A stretch of DNA of 64,000 nt, taken from contig DHNQ01000009.1 of NCBI GenBank assembly GCA_002409595.1, forward strand, positions 1-64,000, in the 5' to 3' direction. Shown piece by piece: positions 16,752-25,693 of the stretch; position 1 is the stretch's first letter, and every line of letters starts with the position of its first letter. This DNA comes from Dysgonomonas sp. UBA5412 (GTDB lineage Bacteria; Bacteroidota; Bacteroidia; Bacteroidales; Dysgonomonadaceae). The position numbers and the translations under genes are program-made. The notes beneath the pieces were generated by a model, which worked only from the letters and a program-made list of their open reading frames with translations, was not told the origin of the DNA and ran no database searches.

Positions 16752-17765
16752 TTATAACCATCCATTTTCTTTATACCATGCAACAGATTCTGTTAGTCCT
16801 TTTTTTAAATCATATTCAGGCTTAAACCCCAAGTCTTGTACCAATGGAGTGATGTCACATTCCCAATTTCGTTGTTTCATTATCTTGAATTTATCACGAT
16901 TCAATGTCGATGGTTTTTTTGTTACATGTGAGATTTCTTCTGCGGCAATAGAAATGGTTTTTAACAGCCATAATGGAACTTTCAGACTTAAGACGTGCTT
17001 TTTTTCTATGATCTGTTTCACTAAAGATGTATATTCCTTGTCTGTATATACATCACCGTCCGAAACAAAATATGCCTTGTTTGTAATATTGCTCTCCAAT
17101 CCAAGAAAAGCCGCATTGACAAGGTCTTTTACATAAATAAATGTCAGGTGCTGAGGCTTAAATCCTGCTCCTACATCAAGACCAGACTTAACGGTTTTAA
17201 CCATCAGGAAATAGTCTTTTTCACGAGGTCCATAGACTCCGGTCGGACGTAATATTATATATGGAAAGTCCTTTGTTGCTTGTAAATACTTTTCGGCTTT
17301 GAGTTTGCTTCGTCCATAAGCAGTATTAGGTTCGGGTATGTCGAGCAGTTTTATTGGAGTGTAATTAATTTCATCACCTATACCGAAAGCACTAAGGCTG
17401 CTCATTAGTATAAACTTTTGAGGAGTCGCCTTTGCTTCCTGTAATGCTTCAATAAAATTTGCTGTATATTGAAAATTGACTCTATCAAAATCTTTAGAGT
17501 CGATACATTTGGTTACACCTGCATTGTGTATGATATAGTCAAATTTACCATGCTTTGCAATAAAATTATTTAACTGTTCGGTCAGAAAATCTTTATTGCC
17601 AAAATTTAGATCAATGAAGTTAATTCGTTCATCTTGTAGATAGTGACGATTGCTATTTTTACGTACTCCGGCCCAGACTTCATAGTCTTTGCTTATCGCT
17701 TTTTCGACAAGAAAGCTTCCTATAAAACCACTTGCCCCGGTGATAAGTATTCGTTTAGTATCCAT
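16752..17765 (-). CDS. NAD-dependent epimerase/dehydratase (extended SDR)
   Basis: 337 residues with the NAD-binding motif TGASGFIGSFLVEKAI at the N-terminus. The extended-SDR active site is a Tyr-x3-Lys in AYGRSKLKAEKYL, with catalytic Ser in LMSSLSAFG and RPTGVYGPREKD after it. The substrate is probably a nucleotide sugar or a related polyol; 3-beta-HSD-like members have similar sequences, so this cannot be settled. It is the last gene of a three-gene minus unit with the MBOAT and SGNH genes (gaps of 20 and 11 bases), which suggests a role in surface modification. Confidence 0.82.
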   Translation of the reverse strand: MDTKRILITGASGFIGSFLVEKAISKDYEVWAGVRKNSNRHYLQDERINFIDLNFGNKDFLTEQLNNFIAKHGKFDYIIHNAGVTKCIDSKDFDRVNFQYTANFIEALQEAKATPQKFILMSSLSAFGIGDEINYTPIKLLDIPEPNTAYGRSKLKAEKYLQATKDFPYIILRPTGVYGPREKDYFLMVKTVKSGLDVGAGFKPQHLTFIYVKDLVNAAFLGLESNITNKAYFVSDGDVYTDKEYTSLVKQIIEKKHVLSLKVPLWLLKTISIAAEEISHVTKKPSTLNRDKFKIMKQRNWECDITPLVQDLGFKPEYDLKKGLTESVAWYKENGWL

Positions 17766-17785
17766 AAGACAAAGATATAAATTTA

Positions 17786-18661
17786 TTATTTGCCGATATT
17801 GATTAAGCTATCGACTTGTCTCCTAAAATAGCGAGTGTATCTCAAAGCTTCATCTCCACGGAGGTGTATGCCATCTGACGTTTTGTAAGATCCACACTCT
17901 GGATTTGGTATGTAAATATACTCTTCGGGAGGGAATAGGGTTTTTGCTGTTGTTCTATATTGAGGCTCTTTTTTCGAGTTGCAATCTATACTTTCTGATG
18001 GCATTTCGAAGAAGATGACTTCTGTGCCATGCTCTTTTAAATCATCAATATATTCTTTAAGAAGCTCTATGACCTGATTGTTATTATCCGAAAAGTGAGA
18101 TGAGCGTTTCTTATTATTTATCGGTTCATCTATTTTAATTGTCTTGACGGCTTCTTTTCTCTTTATATTGAAAAAAGGAATGTTGGAAGGTATGATTGGT
18201 CTTAAAACTCTACTTTCTAACAAAGCTGTAGCTAGAGTCAATGGTTGTTTCCCGTCTCTAAAAATAGTAGTTTTTTTGCGTAAAGGATACATAATAGGAT
18301 TGTATAGAATGTCATAGAAATCAGTTTCGTTTTCTCTAACAATAAGATTGATCTCAATAAAAACTCTTTTAGGATATACTCCCTTTCTTTTAATAACATT
18401 TAAACCCTCTTTAGGACTTTCACCACCAAAAGCCAAATTGTAAAAATTATTCAGGCTGTCGGTATGTATCCAAAAAGCCATAGAGCTGCCCACAATAATA
18501 TTTTCGATATTATCGGTGTTGTTGTATAGATATGACTGTGCCGCAATCTGATTGTCTTGCCATTGAGCCTGAGGTATGGTTATATTAGGCTTGTAGACAT
18601 CTCTTACTAGGGCATAAGTGAAAAGTAAGATTAGAGATCCTATAAGGGCTTTTTTTATCAT
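17786..18661 (-). CDS. SGNH/GDSL-like membrane-anchored protein, partner of the MBOAT acyltransferase
   Basis: 291 residues with one N-terminal membrane anchor. The serine block is IIVGSSMAFW (Ser in GSS, about residue 57), and the distal Asp-x-x-His motif is SDGIHLRGDEALRY. This matches the SGNH-hydrolase fold used by AlgJ/AlgX, PatB and DltD-type partners of MBOAT proteins that transfer acetyl or other acyl groups to extracellular polymers. The gene directly follows the MBOAT gene (11-base gap), which supports that pairing. The acceptor polymer is unknown. Confidence 0.7.
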   Translation of the reverse strand: MIKKALIGSLILLFTYALVRDVYKPNITIPQAQWQDNQIAAQSYLYNNTDNIENIIVGSSMAFWIHTDSLNNFYNLAFGGESPKEGLNVIKRKGVYPKRVFIEINLIVRENETDFYDILYNPIMYPLRKKTTIFRDGKQPLTLATALLESRVLRPIIPSNIPFFNIKRKEAVKTIKIDEPINNKKRSSHFSDNNNQVIELLKEYIDDLKEHGTEVIFFEMPSESIDCNSKKEPQYRTTAKTLFPPEEYIYIPNPECGSYKTSDGIHLRGDEALRYTRYFRRQVDSLINIGK

Positions 18662-18672
18662 TTGTTTTATGC

Positions 18673-20085
18673 TTAAAATTGAAAGTAGATAAATGATTTT
18701 GTCGGACCACTATTGGTTGCTATAAGGAATAGCATGATTGCGTAAAATATATACTCTATTTTGTTTATTTTATTCCATATTGGCTTCCCTTTACACAAAT
18801 AAAAAATATGATATATAATAACCGGTGAAGTGTATATTAATATAAAAGCGACAAAAGGTAAATAATTATCCTTTGATACATTATAAAGCAGTGCTTCTAA
18901 AAAGGCAAATACATGATTTATGTCAGGGAGCATGAAAAATAGCCAAAAAAATGAAACCGTTATGAAGACGAATACTCCCCTGAAGAAAAGTGCTATGTTG
19001 CTTGATGGGTTGTTGTTAGGTGAATTATGTGTAAAAAAGCGTTCTATTGCCAAAACCAGACCATGCATCAGCCCCCACAGGGCGTAACTCCATGCTGCCC
19101 CATGCCATAAACCGCCCAAAGTCATAGTTATTATCAGATTCATATATGTGCGGACTTTTCCTTTTCTGTTACCTCCGAGAGGGAAATAAAGATATTCCAT
19201 CAAAAAAGAGGATAACGAAATATGCCATCTTTTCCAAAATTCTTTGAAAGAAGTAGATATATATGGAAAATTGAAATTTATATTGAAATTATATACAAAT
19301 AGCTTTGCTAAACCAATAGCAATGAGTGAATAACCGGCAAAATCTGCAAATATTTGAATCGAATAACCGAATAAAAGCATGAGTAAAGTCAAGGTCGAAA
19401 GATTCTCAAACATTGGATATGATACCCATCCGGTAAAATCCTTGAGATTGTCAGCAATAACCATTTTAAGAAAATAACCTGTAACCAGACTTCTGAAAGC
19501 ACTTGTCCATTGTATGTCTTTAAAGTATTTTTGCTCTATCTGAGGAAAAAAATCATGGGCTTTGAGGATCGGACCTGCTATGAGATGGGGGAAGAAGGAT
19601 ATGAAAAATAAAGTATGTTGCGCATGTTTGAATAAAGACTTATTTGCAATTTTTTTGTTGTCAACGTACTTCTCTTTCCAAACATCTATAAGTAAACTAA
19701 TACCTTCGAATGTGAAAAAAGAGATACCTATAGGTAGAGGTATATGCAAGAGGAAATTGCCTATAGAATCAGAGGGGTTTAAAAATGTTTCTGAAAATAA
19801 TGAACTATATTTAAAAAATGCAAGTCCACAGAGATTTATCACAACACCTGTCAACGCCAAAGTTTTTTTTCTTTTCTTATTACCATATACTATATAATAA
19901 CTAGTTAGAATGTTTATTCCGGCAGAAAAAAGTAATAAAAGAACAAATCCCGGTTGATCGTAGGCGTAAAAAATCAAACTGGCTATAATCAAAATAGGTA
20001 TTTGGATCTTCCTTAATTTTGGAATGTAATACAGTATAAATGTTACAGCTAATAATGCGATAAAGATGAAACTATTGAATAGCAT
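18673..20085 (-). CDS. MBOAT-family O-acyltransferase (AlgI/PatA/DltB-like)
   Basis: A 470-residue integral membrane protein with about ten or more hydrophobic segments. The MBOAT core is present: the Pro-rich start, IPLPIGISFFTFEGISLLIDVWK, the ISTSFKEFWKRWHISLSSF motif, and the catalytic-type His in GGLWHGAAWSYALWGLMHG. The family moves acyl groups across the membrane to secreted glycans, teichoic acids or alginate. With the neighbouring SGNH-like protein it forms an O-acylation pair. It is the first gene of the minus-strand unit. No own promoter was identified. Confidence 0.88.
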   Translation of the reverse strand: MLFNSFIFIALLAVTFILYYIPKLRKIQIPILIIASLIFYAYDQPGFVLLLLFSAGINILTSYYIVYGNKKRKKTLALTGVVINLCGLAFFKYSSLFSETFLNPSDSIGNFLLHIPLPIGISFFTFEGISLLIDVWKEKYVDNKKIANKSLFKHAQHTLFFISFFPHLIAGPILKAHDFFPQIEQKYFKDIQWTSAFRSLVTGYFLKMVIADNLKDFTGWVSYPMFENLSTLTLLMLLFGYSIQIFADFAGYSLIAIGLAKLFVYNFNINFNFPYISTSFKEFWKRWHISLSSFLMEYLYFPLGGNRKGKVRTYMNLIITMTLGGLWHGAAWSYALWGLMHGLVLAIERFFTHNSPNNNPSSNIALFFRGVFVFITVSFFWLFFMLPDINHVFAFLEALLYNVSKDNYLPFVAFILIYTSPVIIYHIFYLCKGKPIWNKINKIEYIFYAIMLFLIATNSGPTKSFIYFQF

Positions 20086-20228
20086 TGTTTGAGGCGTATT
20101 AAGATAACCTATTGTGATTTTGATATAAAAAAGTGAGACAAAAATAATTAAAAATACTTTAGATAAGCCATATTTGAAAAGTTAGATTATTCAAAACCAG
20201 AAATAAAAGAACTTTAACCATATAAATA

Positions 20229-20259
20229 TTTGTAGGTTTGAAAAATATGACTAAATTTG
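20229..20259 (+). promoter_or_regulatory. promoter of rpmB-rpmG-DUF4295
   Basis: TTTG (20229-20232) lies exactly 19 bases before TAAATTTG (20252-20259), a full match to the Bacteroidetes -33/-7 consensus. It lies 54 bases before the rpmB start. Confidence 0.75.
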
Positions 20260-20312
20260 CATCCCGATTTGGATAGAATATAACAAAAATAAACATATAA
20301 AACACAATAGCG

Positions 20313-20552
20313 ATGTCCAAAATTTGTCAAATAACAGGAAAAAAAGCTATGGTTGGCAATAATGTTTCTCACTCTAACAAAAAAACTAAGAGGAAATTTA
20401 ATGTCAATCTTTTTAGAAAAAAATTCTACTGGGTAGAAGAAGATTGTTGGGTTAGCCTGAATATTTCAGCAGCCGGGCTTCGTACAATCAATAAAATTGG
20501 ATTGGACGCTGCCATAAAAAGAGCGGCCGCAGATGGTTATTTAAACGCTTAA
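20313..20552 (+). CDS. rpmB: 50S ribosomal protein L28
   Basis: 79 residues beginning MSKICQITGKKAMVGNNVSHS, with the conserved SNKKTKRKFNVNLFRKKFYW and the C-terminal LRTINKIGLDAAIKRA. It is normal size. It is first in a small ribosomal operon with L33 (19 bases downstream) and DUF4295, read from a well-matched promoter. Confidence 0.99.
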   Translation: MSKICQITGKKAMVGNNVSHSNKKTKRKFNVNLFRKKFYWVEEDCWVSLNISAAGLRTINKIGLDAAIKRAAADGYLNA

Positions 20553-20571
20553 TAATTAGGAGGAATAGGAA

Positions 20572-20760
20572 ATGGCTAAGAAAGCAAAAGGAAACAGAAT
20601 TCAAGTGATTCTGGAGTGCACAGAGCACAAGGAAAGTGGAATGCCGGGTACTTCTCGTTACATTACTACTAAGAACAGAAAAAATACAACAGAAAGATTG
20701 GAGCTAAAAAAATACAATCCGGTGTTGAAAAAAGTTACTGTACATAAAGAAATCAAGTAA
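20572..20760 (+). CDS. rpmG: 50S ribosomal protein L33
   Basis: 62 residues: MAKKAKGNRIQVILECTEHK at the start, then RYITTKNRKNTTERLELKKYNP in the core. It is of the zinc-independent type, because the CxxC pairs of the C+ form are absent. An AGGAGGAAT-like purine stretch lies before its start, an unusually good ribosome-binding site for this phylum. It is co-transcribed with rpmB. Confidence 0.98.
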   Translation: MAKKAKGNRIQVILECTEHKESGMPGTSRYITTKNRKNTTERLELKKYNPVLKKVTVHKEIK

Positions 20761-20774
20761 AAATAAAATAAACC

Positions 20775-20936
20775 ATGGCAAAGAAAACAGTCGCAGGTTA
20801 CCGTGACCCATCTTCAAAAGATGGTCGTAACTATGCAAAAGTAATCAAAATGGTAAAATCTCCTAAGACAGGAGCTTATACATTTAAAGAAGAAATGGTT
20901 CCAAACGAATCAGTAAAAGATTATTTCGCTAAATAA
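20775..20936 (+). CDS. DUF4295 protein (53 aa), ribosome-linked small basic protein
   Basis: A 53-residue basic protein beginning MAKKTVAGYRD and ending KDYFAK, starting 14 bases after the rpmG stop. It matches the DUF4295 family, which in Bacteroidetes is found next to L33 and is thought to be a phylum-specific ribosome-associated protein (the location is established, the role is inferred). It shares the MAKK start of its neighbour but is not an L33 copy. A hairpin terminator follows. Confidence 0.88.
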   Translation: MAKKTVAGYRDPSSKDGRNYAKVIKMVKSPKTGAYTFKEEMVPNESVKDYFAK

Positions 20937-20953
20937 TCTTGTTAAAAATATCT

Positions 20954-20990
20954 AAAACGCCTCCTTCATTCACTTGTAGGGAGGTTTTTT
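20954..20990 (+). terminator. terminator of the L28-L33-DUF4295 operon
   Basis: CCTCC (20960-20964) pairs with GGAGG (20980-20984), with AAAAC/GTTTT-like outer pairs, followed by a run of six T. Confidence 0.7.
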
Positions 20991-21087
20991 ATTATCCATT
21001 TAGTAGCTTTGTAGAAGGTTAAAAATAAGTTTCTTGCAAAACTAATGAGCAGGTATTCTGCTTTCAATATTCAGAAATAATAGAATT

Positions 21088-22041
21088 ATGGGATTATTTG
21101 ATTTCTTCTCAAAACAAAAAAAAGAAACACTGGATAAAGGTCTGGAAAAGACCAAAGAATCAATGTTTTCGAAACTATCGCGTATTGTCGCCGGTAAATC
21201 GAAAGTTGATGATGATGTCCTCGATGAATTGGAAGAAGTTTTGATAAGTTCTGATGTCGGAGTAGATACCACTTTGAAAATCATCGAACGTATAGAAAAG
21301 CGTGCAGCCAAAGATAAGTATGTCGATGGAAAAGAACTGAAAACTCTGCTAAGAGAGGAAATTGCAGCTTTGCTAACTGAGAATAATGCAGTCGATGCAG
21401 AAGATTTCTCGGTAAAAGAAGAAGTCAAACCTTATGTTATAATGGTAGTTGGCGTTAATGGAGTTGGCAAAACAACAACTATCGGAAAGCTAGCTAATCA
21501 GTTTAAGAAAGCAGGCAAATCTGTCTATCTTGGCGCTGCCGATACTTTCCGTGCTGCCGCCGTAGAGCAACTTGTTATATGGGGCGAACGAGTAGGAGTA
21601 CCAGTAGTAAAACAAGCAATGGGGTCAGATCCGGCTTCTGTGGCTTTCGATACCCTTAGTTCGGCTAAAGCGAATAATGCAGATGTTGTCATTATTGATA
21701 CTGCCGGACGACTTCACAATAAAGTAGGATTGATGAACGAACTTTCTAAAATAAAGAAAGTAATGGATAAAATTGTGCCGGGAGCACCGCACGAAGTCTT
21801 ATTAGTTTTAGATGGTTCTACCGGACAAAATGCTTTTGAACAAGCAACCCAATTTACTGCTGCCACCAATGTAACGGCTCTGGCTATAACAAAATTGGAT
21901 GGAACAGCTAAAGGCGGTGTAGTGATTGGTATTTCAGACCAATTTAAGATTCCAGTAAAGTATATTGGACTGGGAGAAGGTATTGACGATCTGCAAATAT
22001 TCAGACGTAAAGAATTTGTAGATAGCTTATTTGGCGATTAA
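21088..22041 (+). CDS. ftsY: signal recognition particle receptor FtsY
   Basis: Membrane-targeting GTPase that receives SRP-bound ribosomes. The 317 residues lack the long acidic A domain of E. coli FtsY, leaving a short amphipathic N-terminus MGLFDFFSKQKKETL and the NG core. The GTP motifs are G1 GVNGVGKTTTIGKLA, the insertion-box DTFRAAAVEQL, G3 DTAGRLHNK and G4 TKLDGTAKGG. The C-terminal YIGLGEGIDDLQIF is typical. It is followed after 8 bases by rimO, probably co-transcribed. Confidence 0.98.
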   Translation: MGLFDFFSKQKKETLDKGLEKTKESMFSKLSRIVAGKSKVDDDVLDELEEVLISSDVGVDTTLKIIERIEKRAAKDKYVDGKELKTLLREEIAALLTENNAVDAEDFSVKEEVKPYVIMVVGVNGVGKTTTIGKLANQFKKAGKSVYLGAADTFRAAAVEQLVIWGERVGVPVVKQAMGSDPASVAFDTLSSAKANNADVVIIDTAGRLHNKVGLMNELSKIKKVMDKIVPGAPHEVLLVLDGSTGQNAFEQATQFTAATNVTALAITKLDGTAKGGVVIGISDQFKIPVKYIGLGEGIDDLQIFRRKEFVDSLFGD

Positions 22042-22049
22042 AAAGATCA

Positions 22050-23345
22050 ATGAAAAAAAACAGAATAGATGTTATTACGCTAGGGTGTTCAAAAAACTTG
22101 GTAGACTCTGAGTTATTGATGAAACAACTGCTGGCTAATGGCTATACAGTAAAACATGATCCCGAAAAGGCAGAAGGGGAGATCGTGGTTATAAATACAT
22201 GTGGCTTTATAGGCGATGCAAAAGAAGAGTCTATTAATATGATTTTGGAATTTGCAGAAGCTAAGAAGAAACGAAAGTTAAATAAACTCTTTGTTATGGG
22301 ATGTCTTACAGACAGATATATGGAGGAGTTAAAGACTGAAATACCCGAGGTTGATAGTTTTTATGGTAAATTTGGATGGAAGAGTCTTATTTCCGATCTG
22401 GGAAAATCTTATCATCAAGATTTAGCTTTGGAACGTAATATTACTACTCCTTCACATTATGCCTATCTGAAAATATCTGAAGGATGCAATAGGGCTTGCT
22501 CGTATTGTTCGATTCCCATAATGACAGGAAAACATCAGTCACGGTCTATCGAAGAAGTCGAAGCAGAAGTCCGAAATCTTGTTGCCAACGGAGTTAAAGA
22601 GTTTCAGGTAATAGCGCAGGATCTTTCTTATTATGGTCTTGATAATTACAAAGAAGCTAAATTACCCGAACTGATAGACCACATTGCCAAAATAGAAGGT
22701 GTGAAATGGATTCGATTACATTACGCATATCCGGCAAATTTCCCTTACGGACTGTTGAAAGTGATGAGGGAGAATGACAATGTCTGTAAATATCTGGATA
22801 TTGCATTACAGCATATTAGTGATGACATGCTGAGAAAGATGCGACGCAATATAACAAAACAGCAAACCTATGATCTGATGAAACGCATACGGGAAGAAGT
22901 TCCCGGAATACATCTGCGTACAACTTTGATGGTTGGTCATCCGGGTGAGTCCCATAAAGATTTTGAGGAGTTATTGCAATTTGTAAAAGACGTTCGCTTT
23001 GATAGGATGGGAGCATTCCCTTACTCCCATGAAGATGGAACGTATGCTTATGCTCACTATAAAGATGAAGTTCCGGATGCTGTAAAACAAGAACGAATGG
23101 ATCTTTTGATGGCTTTGCAAGAACGGATTGCATTAGAAATTAATGAGCAGAAAATAGGAGATACTCTCAAAGTTATTGTGGATAGAGAAGAATCCGATTA
23201 TTATATCGGTCGAACTCAATTCGATTCACCGGAGGTTGATCCGGAAGTTCTGATTAAGAAGAATAAGAAGCTGGATATTGGAGAATTTTATAATGTCAAG
23301 ATATCAGGGGCTCAGCCTTTTGATTTGTACGGAGAGGTAGTATAA
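22050..23345 (+). CDS. rimO: ribosomal protein S12 (Asp89) methylthiotransferase RimO
   Basis: Radical-SAM enzyme that methylthiolates an Asp of ribosomal protein S12. The N-terminal UPF0004 domain has the cluster cysteines in LGCSKNLVDSE, NTCGF and MGCLTDRY. The radical-SAM motif is CNRACSYCSIP (about residues 147-157), and the C-terminal TRAM domain ends FDLYGEVV. The YSHEDGTYAY signature separates RimO from MiaB. 431 residues is normal. It is cotranscribed with ftsY and probably with the HU genes after it. Confidence 0.97.
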   Translation: MKKNRIDVITLGCSKNLVDSELLMKQLLANGYTVKHDPEKAEGEIVVINTCGFIGDAKEESINMILEFAEAKKKRKLNKLFVMGCLTDRYMEELKTEIPEVDSFYGKFGWKSLISDLGKSYHQDLALERNITTPSHYAYLKISEGCNRACSYCSIPIMTGKHQSRSIEEVEAEVRNLVANGVKEFQVIAQDLSYYGLDNYKEAKLPELIDHIAKIEGVKWIRLHYAYPANFPYGLLKVMRENDNVCKYLDIALQHISDDMLRKMRRNITKQQTYDLMKRIREEVPGIHLRTTLMVGHPGESHKDFEELLQFVKDVRFDRMGAFPYSHEDGTYAYAHYKDEVPDAVKQERMDLLMALQERIALEINEQKIGDTLKVIVDREESDYYIGRTQFDSPEVDPEVLIKKNKKLDIGEFYNVKISGAQPFDLYGEVV

Positions 23346-23361
23346 CTTAAATTATAATATT

Positions 23362-23652
23362 ATGACCAATCAAGAATTAATAGCAATCTTAGCTAAAAGA
23401 TTAGAGTGGACTCAACGACAGACCTCAGAGGTGTTGGAGTCGACAGTTTCGATAATGAAAAGTAATCTTGAGGAAAGTAATTCTATTAATATTCAAGGTT
23501 TTGGTCTTTTTGAAACGAAGAAGAAAGGCGAACGCATTTCTGTCAACCCTGTTTCTAAACAACGTTTTTTGGTTCCCCCTAAAATCTCTTTGGCTTTTCG
23601 TCCCGGACAGACAATAAAAGATAACCTTAAAAATCTGGAAGTCGATGAATGA
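23362..23652 (+). CDS. HU family DNA-binding protein
   Basis: 96 residues of the HU/IHF fold: an N-terminal helix pair (NQELIAILAKRLEWTQRQTSEVLESTVSIM), then NIQGFGLFETKKKGERISVNPVSKQRFLVPPKISLAFRPGQTIKDNL, containing the DNA-binding arm with the FxPG hinge region. The arm is variant compared with canonical HU (RPGRNP is replaced by VNPVSKQ). The last 8 bases overlap the next gene, itself an HU fusion, so the two are translationally coupled and may form a heterodimer. Confidence 0.88.
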   Translation: MTNQELIAILAKRLEWTQRQTSEVLESTVSIMKSNLEESNSINIQGFGLFETKKKGERISVNPVSKQRFLVPPKISLAFRPGQTIKDNLKNLEVDE

Positions 23653-24892
23653 GAGGATTAATTTTCAAGATCTGACTGATCTTTTATCAAAGAAGCAGAA
23701 TCTGACTAAAAAAGAATCGGAGCTTTTTTTGAGAGAGCTTGTCGCTGTCATTTCCGAAAATATAGAAAAAAAAGAATCTGTTAAGATCAAAGATTTTGGT
23801 GTATTTAAGCTTGTCAAAGTAAATGTCCGAAAGAGTGTAGATGTAAATACGGGAGAATCGATAGAGATTGCCGCTCATTATAAATTAAGTTTTGTTCCTG
23901 ATAAATCTCTAAAAGAGGCTGTCAACAGACCTTTTGCCCACTTCGAAAGTGTTGTGTTGGAAGAAGGAGTCAGTTTTGACAATATCGAAAGTGAAGCTAT
24001 TGATGATGAGGTTGATGGCGAAAATCCTGAACCTGACACTAATAATGAGATTGTAGAAAATAGTCTTATTGATCAGGATAAGGCTGAAGATACGCCGAAT
24101 GAGAAGGATTTACCTTCAGTTGTATCCGATAAAAGCATTAGTTTGGTATTGCCTCAATTTGAGTCTCTGGCTGATATGCCATCTACTTCATTAAAAGAAG
24201 ATTCGTCAAAAGAGGATAGTGAGTCTATTGAATCAGAAGATCAAGCAGAAACGGTTTCTTCTGAATTTGACGGTTCGAATGATCAAGAGCCAACAGATAT
24301 TGAGTCTGTAATGGAGCTTCATAAAAGAAAATCGAAGCGTCGTCGGTTTATATCATTAGGTTTTATCATATTTCTTATTATTGCCGGATTTGCTATTGGT
24401 GGATATTATTTTCAAGAATTAGTCGGCTACTTTATGGAGCCGCCGATTCAGAATACAATTGCAGAGAAGAATGAACTGGCAGATAATAAAGAGGCTATTG
24501 CTCCTTTGTCGGATACAGTAGCCGTGGAGGAAGCTCAAAAAATAGACACAATAGTTTCCGTTAAGGACACCTTGAAAGCAATAAATCTAAAACCAGTGGA
24601 GAAGGTTAAAGAGAAATCTAAACCCAATGTTAATAATCCTTTAGCAACTTTAACTATCGAACGAGGACATACTCTCCGTAATATAGCTCTTAAATATTAC
24701 GGGAATAAATCTTTCTGGGTTTATATATATGAAGAAAATAAAGGTGTCATAAAGAATCCCAATAATGTACCTATCGGTACAAAATTGATAATACCTGCAC
24801 CTGAAAAGTATGGTATAGATCCCAAAGATACATCAAAGATCAAACTAGCAAGGCAGGCAGAGACTAAGATTATACGTGCAATGGGATTATAA
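23645..24892 (+). CDS. HU-domain / transmembrane / LysM fusion protein
   Basis: 415 residues. An HU-like DNA-binding fold occupies about residues 1-95 (LTKKESELFLRELVAVISENI, IKDFGVFKLVKVNVRKSVDVNTGESIEI, YKLSFVPDKSLKEAV). A long acidic linker follows (about 96-220), then a basic KRKSKRRR stretch and one membrane helix at about 235-257. A Pro/Glu/Lys-rich spacer leads to a LysM domain at about 336-393 (ERGHTLRNIALKYYGNKSFWVYIYEENK, IPIGTKLIIP-type end). The positive-inside rule puts the HU part in the cytoplasm and LysM in the periplasm, so the protein could connect nucleoid and cell wall. The function is an inference. Confidence 0.85.
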   Translation: MNERINFQDLTDLLSKKQNLTKKESELFLRELVAVISENIEKKESVKIKDFGVFKLVKVNVRKSVDVNTGESIEIAAHYKLSFVPDKSLKEAVNRPFAHFESVVLEEGVSFDNIESEAIDDEVDGENPEPDTNNEIVENSLIDQDKAEDTPNEKDLPSVVSDKSISLVLPQFESLADMPSTSLKEDSSKEDSESIESEDQAETVSSEFDGSNDQEPTDIESVMELHKRKSKRRRFISLGFIIFLIIAGFAIGGYYFQELVGYFMEPPIQNTIAEKNELADNKEAIAPLSDTVAVEEAQKIDTIVSVKDTLKAINLKPVEKVKEKSKPNVNNPLATLTIERGHTLRNIALKYYGNKSFWVYIYEENKGVIKNPNNVPIGTKLIIPAPEKYGIDPKDTSKIKLARQAETKIIRAMGL

Positions 24893-25693
24893 TTTGTCAA
24901 TGTATTCTACATTCATAAAGTGGGTTGCCCGTTTGTCTTTTGGCGGAATTGACATATAGTCGCCATATTGCTTGGTTAGATAGATGTGCGGTTCTTTGGG
25001 TGCGAAAAACTCTTTTCCTTCGAATATTATTTTTCTGACCGGAAACATATAGCTTGCATTGTGATTGGTAGAGTTTCCTATTCCATAGCTGTGCAGTATA
25101 TTATTTGGCTTTGTTACCGTACAGATACCTCTAGCTATCCACATTAACAAGACGCCAATAGGATACATAAGCAGAGACATCGTGTATTCATATAAATACG
25201 TTAGGGATTGGAATGGACGTCCTCGTTTCAATCGTCTGAAAGCCCTTCCGTAGAAAAAGTCTACTATATTTTTCATCCATCTGTAGCTTCGTTCTTCTAT
25301 AAATATATCTATATAGACTCCTTTTTCTTTATATGTCGCCATGTCTTCTTCTTCGGAATGTATGATCGAAAATCTGTCTCTGACTTTGGCGAAAAGCATT
25401 CTGTAACTTTTTTCTTTTGGTGACTGAAAATATAAAGAATCGGGTAGTTCTTTCGGCAATATTTTAGCCAGTTTTTTGTAGTCGGAACGCATTACTTCTA
25501 TGTCTATATCGTCGTCCCAAGGAATAAATCCTCCATGCCGCATCGCACCTAACAGCGTGCCTCCACTGATCCAGTAAGGAATATTATGTTTGTCGCAAAT
25601 GTCTGTTACAACAATAAGAATATCTAACATTCTCATTTGTAAATTTCGTAACTCCGAACCTTCGGGATTATATTTACTTAGATCTTCATTCAT
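24887..25693 (-). CDS. LicD-family (nucleotidyltransferase-fold) protein
   Basis: LicD proteins transfer phosphocholine or related groups to surface glycans. The family signature GGTLLGAMRHGGFIPWDDDIDIEVMRSDY lies at about residues 35-65 with the metal-binding DDDID. I chose the ATG at 25693 (268 residues), which overlaps the stop of the upstream glycosyltransferase by 4 bases; a longer frame to 25810 would overlap that gene by 121 bases. The 3' end overlaps the convergent HU-LysM gene by 6 bases. It is last in the glycan cluster, and the transferred group and acceptor are unknown. Confidence 0.85.
   Translation of the reverse strand: MNEDLSKYNPEGSELRNLQMRMLDILIVVTDICDKHNIPYWISGGTLLGAMRHGGFIPWDDDIDIEVMRSDYKKLAKILPKELPDSLYFQSPKEKSYRMLFAKVRDRFSIIHSEEEDMATYKEKGVYIDIFIEERSYRWMKNIVDFFYGRAFRRLKRGRPFQSLTYLYEYTMSLLMYPIGVLLMWIARGICTVTKPNNILHSYGIGNSTNHNASYMFPVRKIIFEGKEFFAPKEPHIYLTKQYGDYMSIPPKDKRATHFMNVEYIDKL

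Noticed and set aside
16702..17136. 144-codon plus-strand frame antisense to the epimerase gene
   Set aside because: It is the opposite strand of a convincing SDR enzyme; no domain, no promoter, and its composition follows the coding strand's complement.
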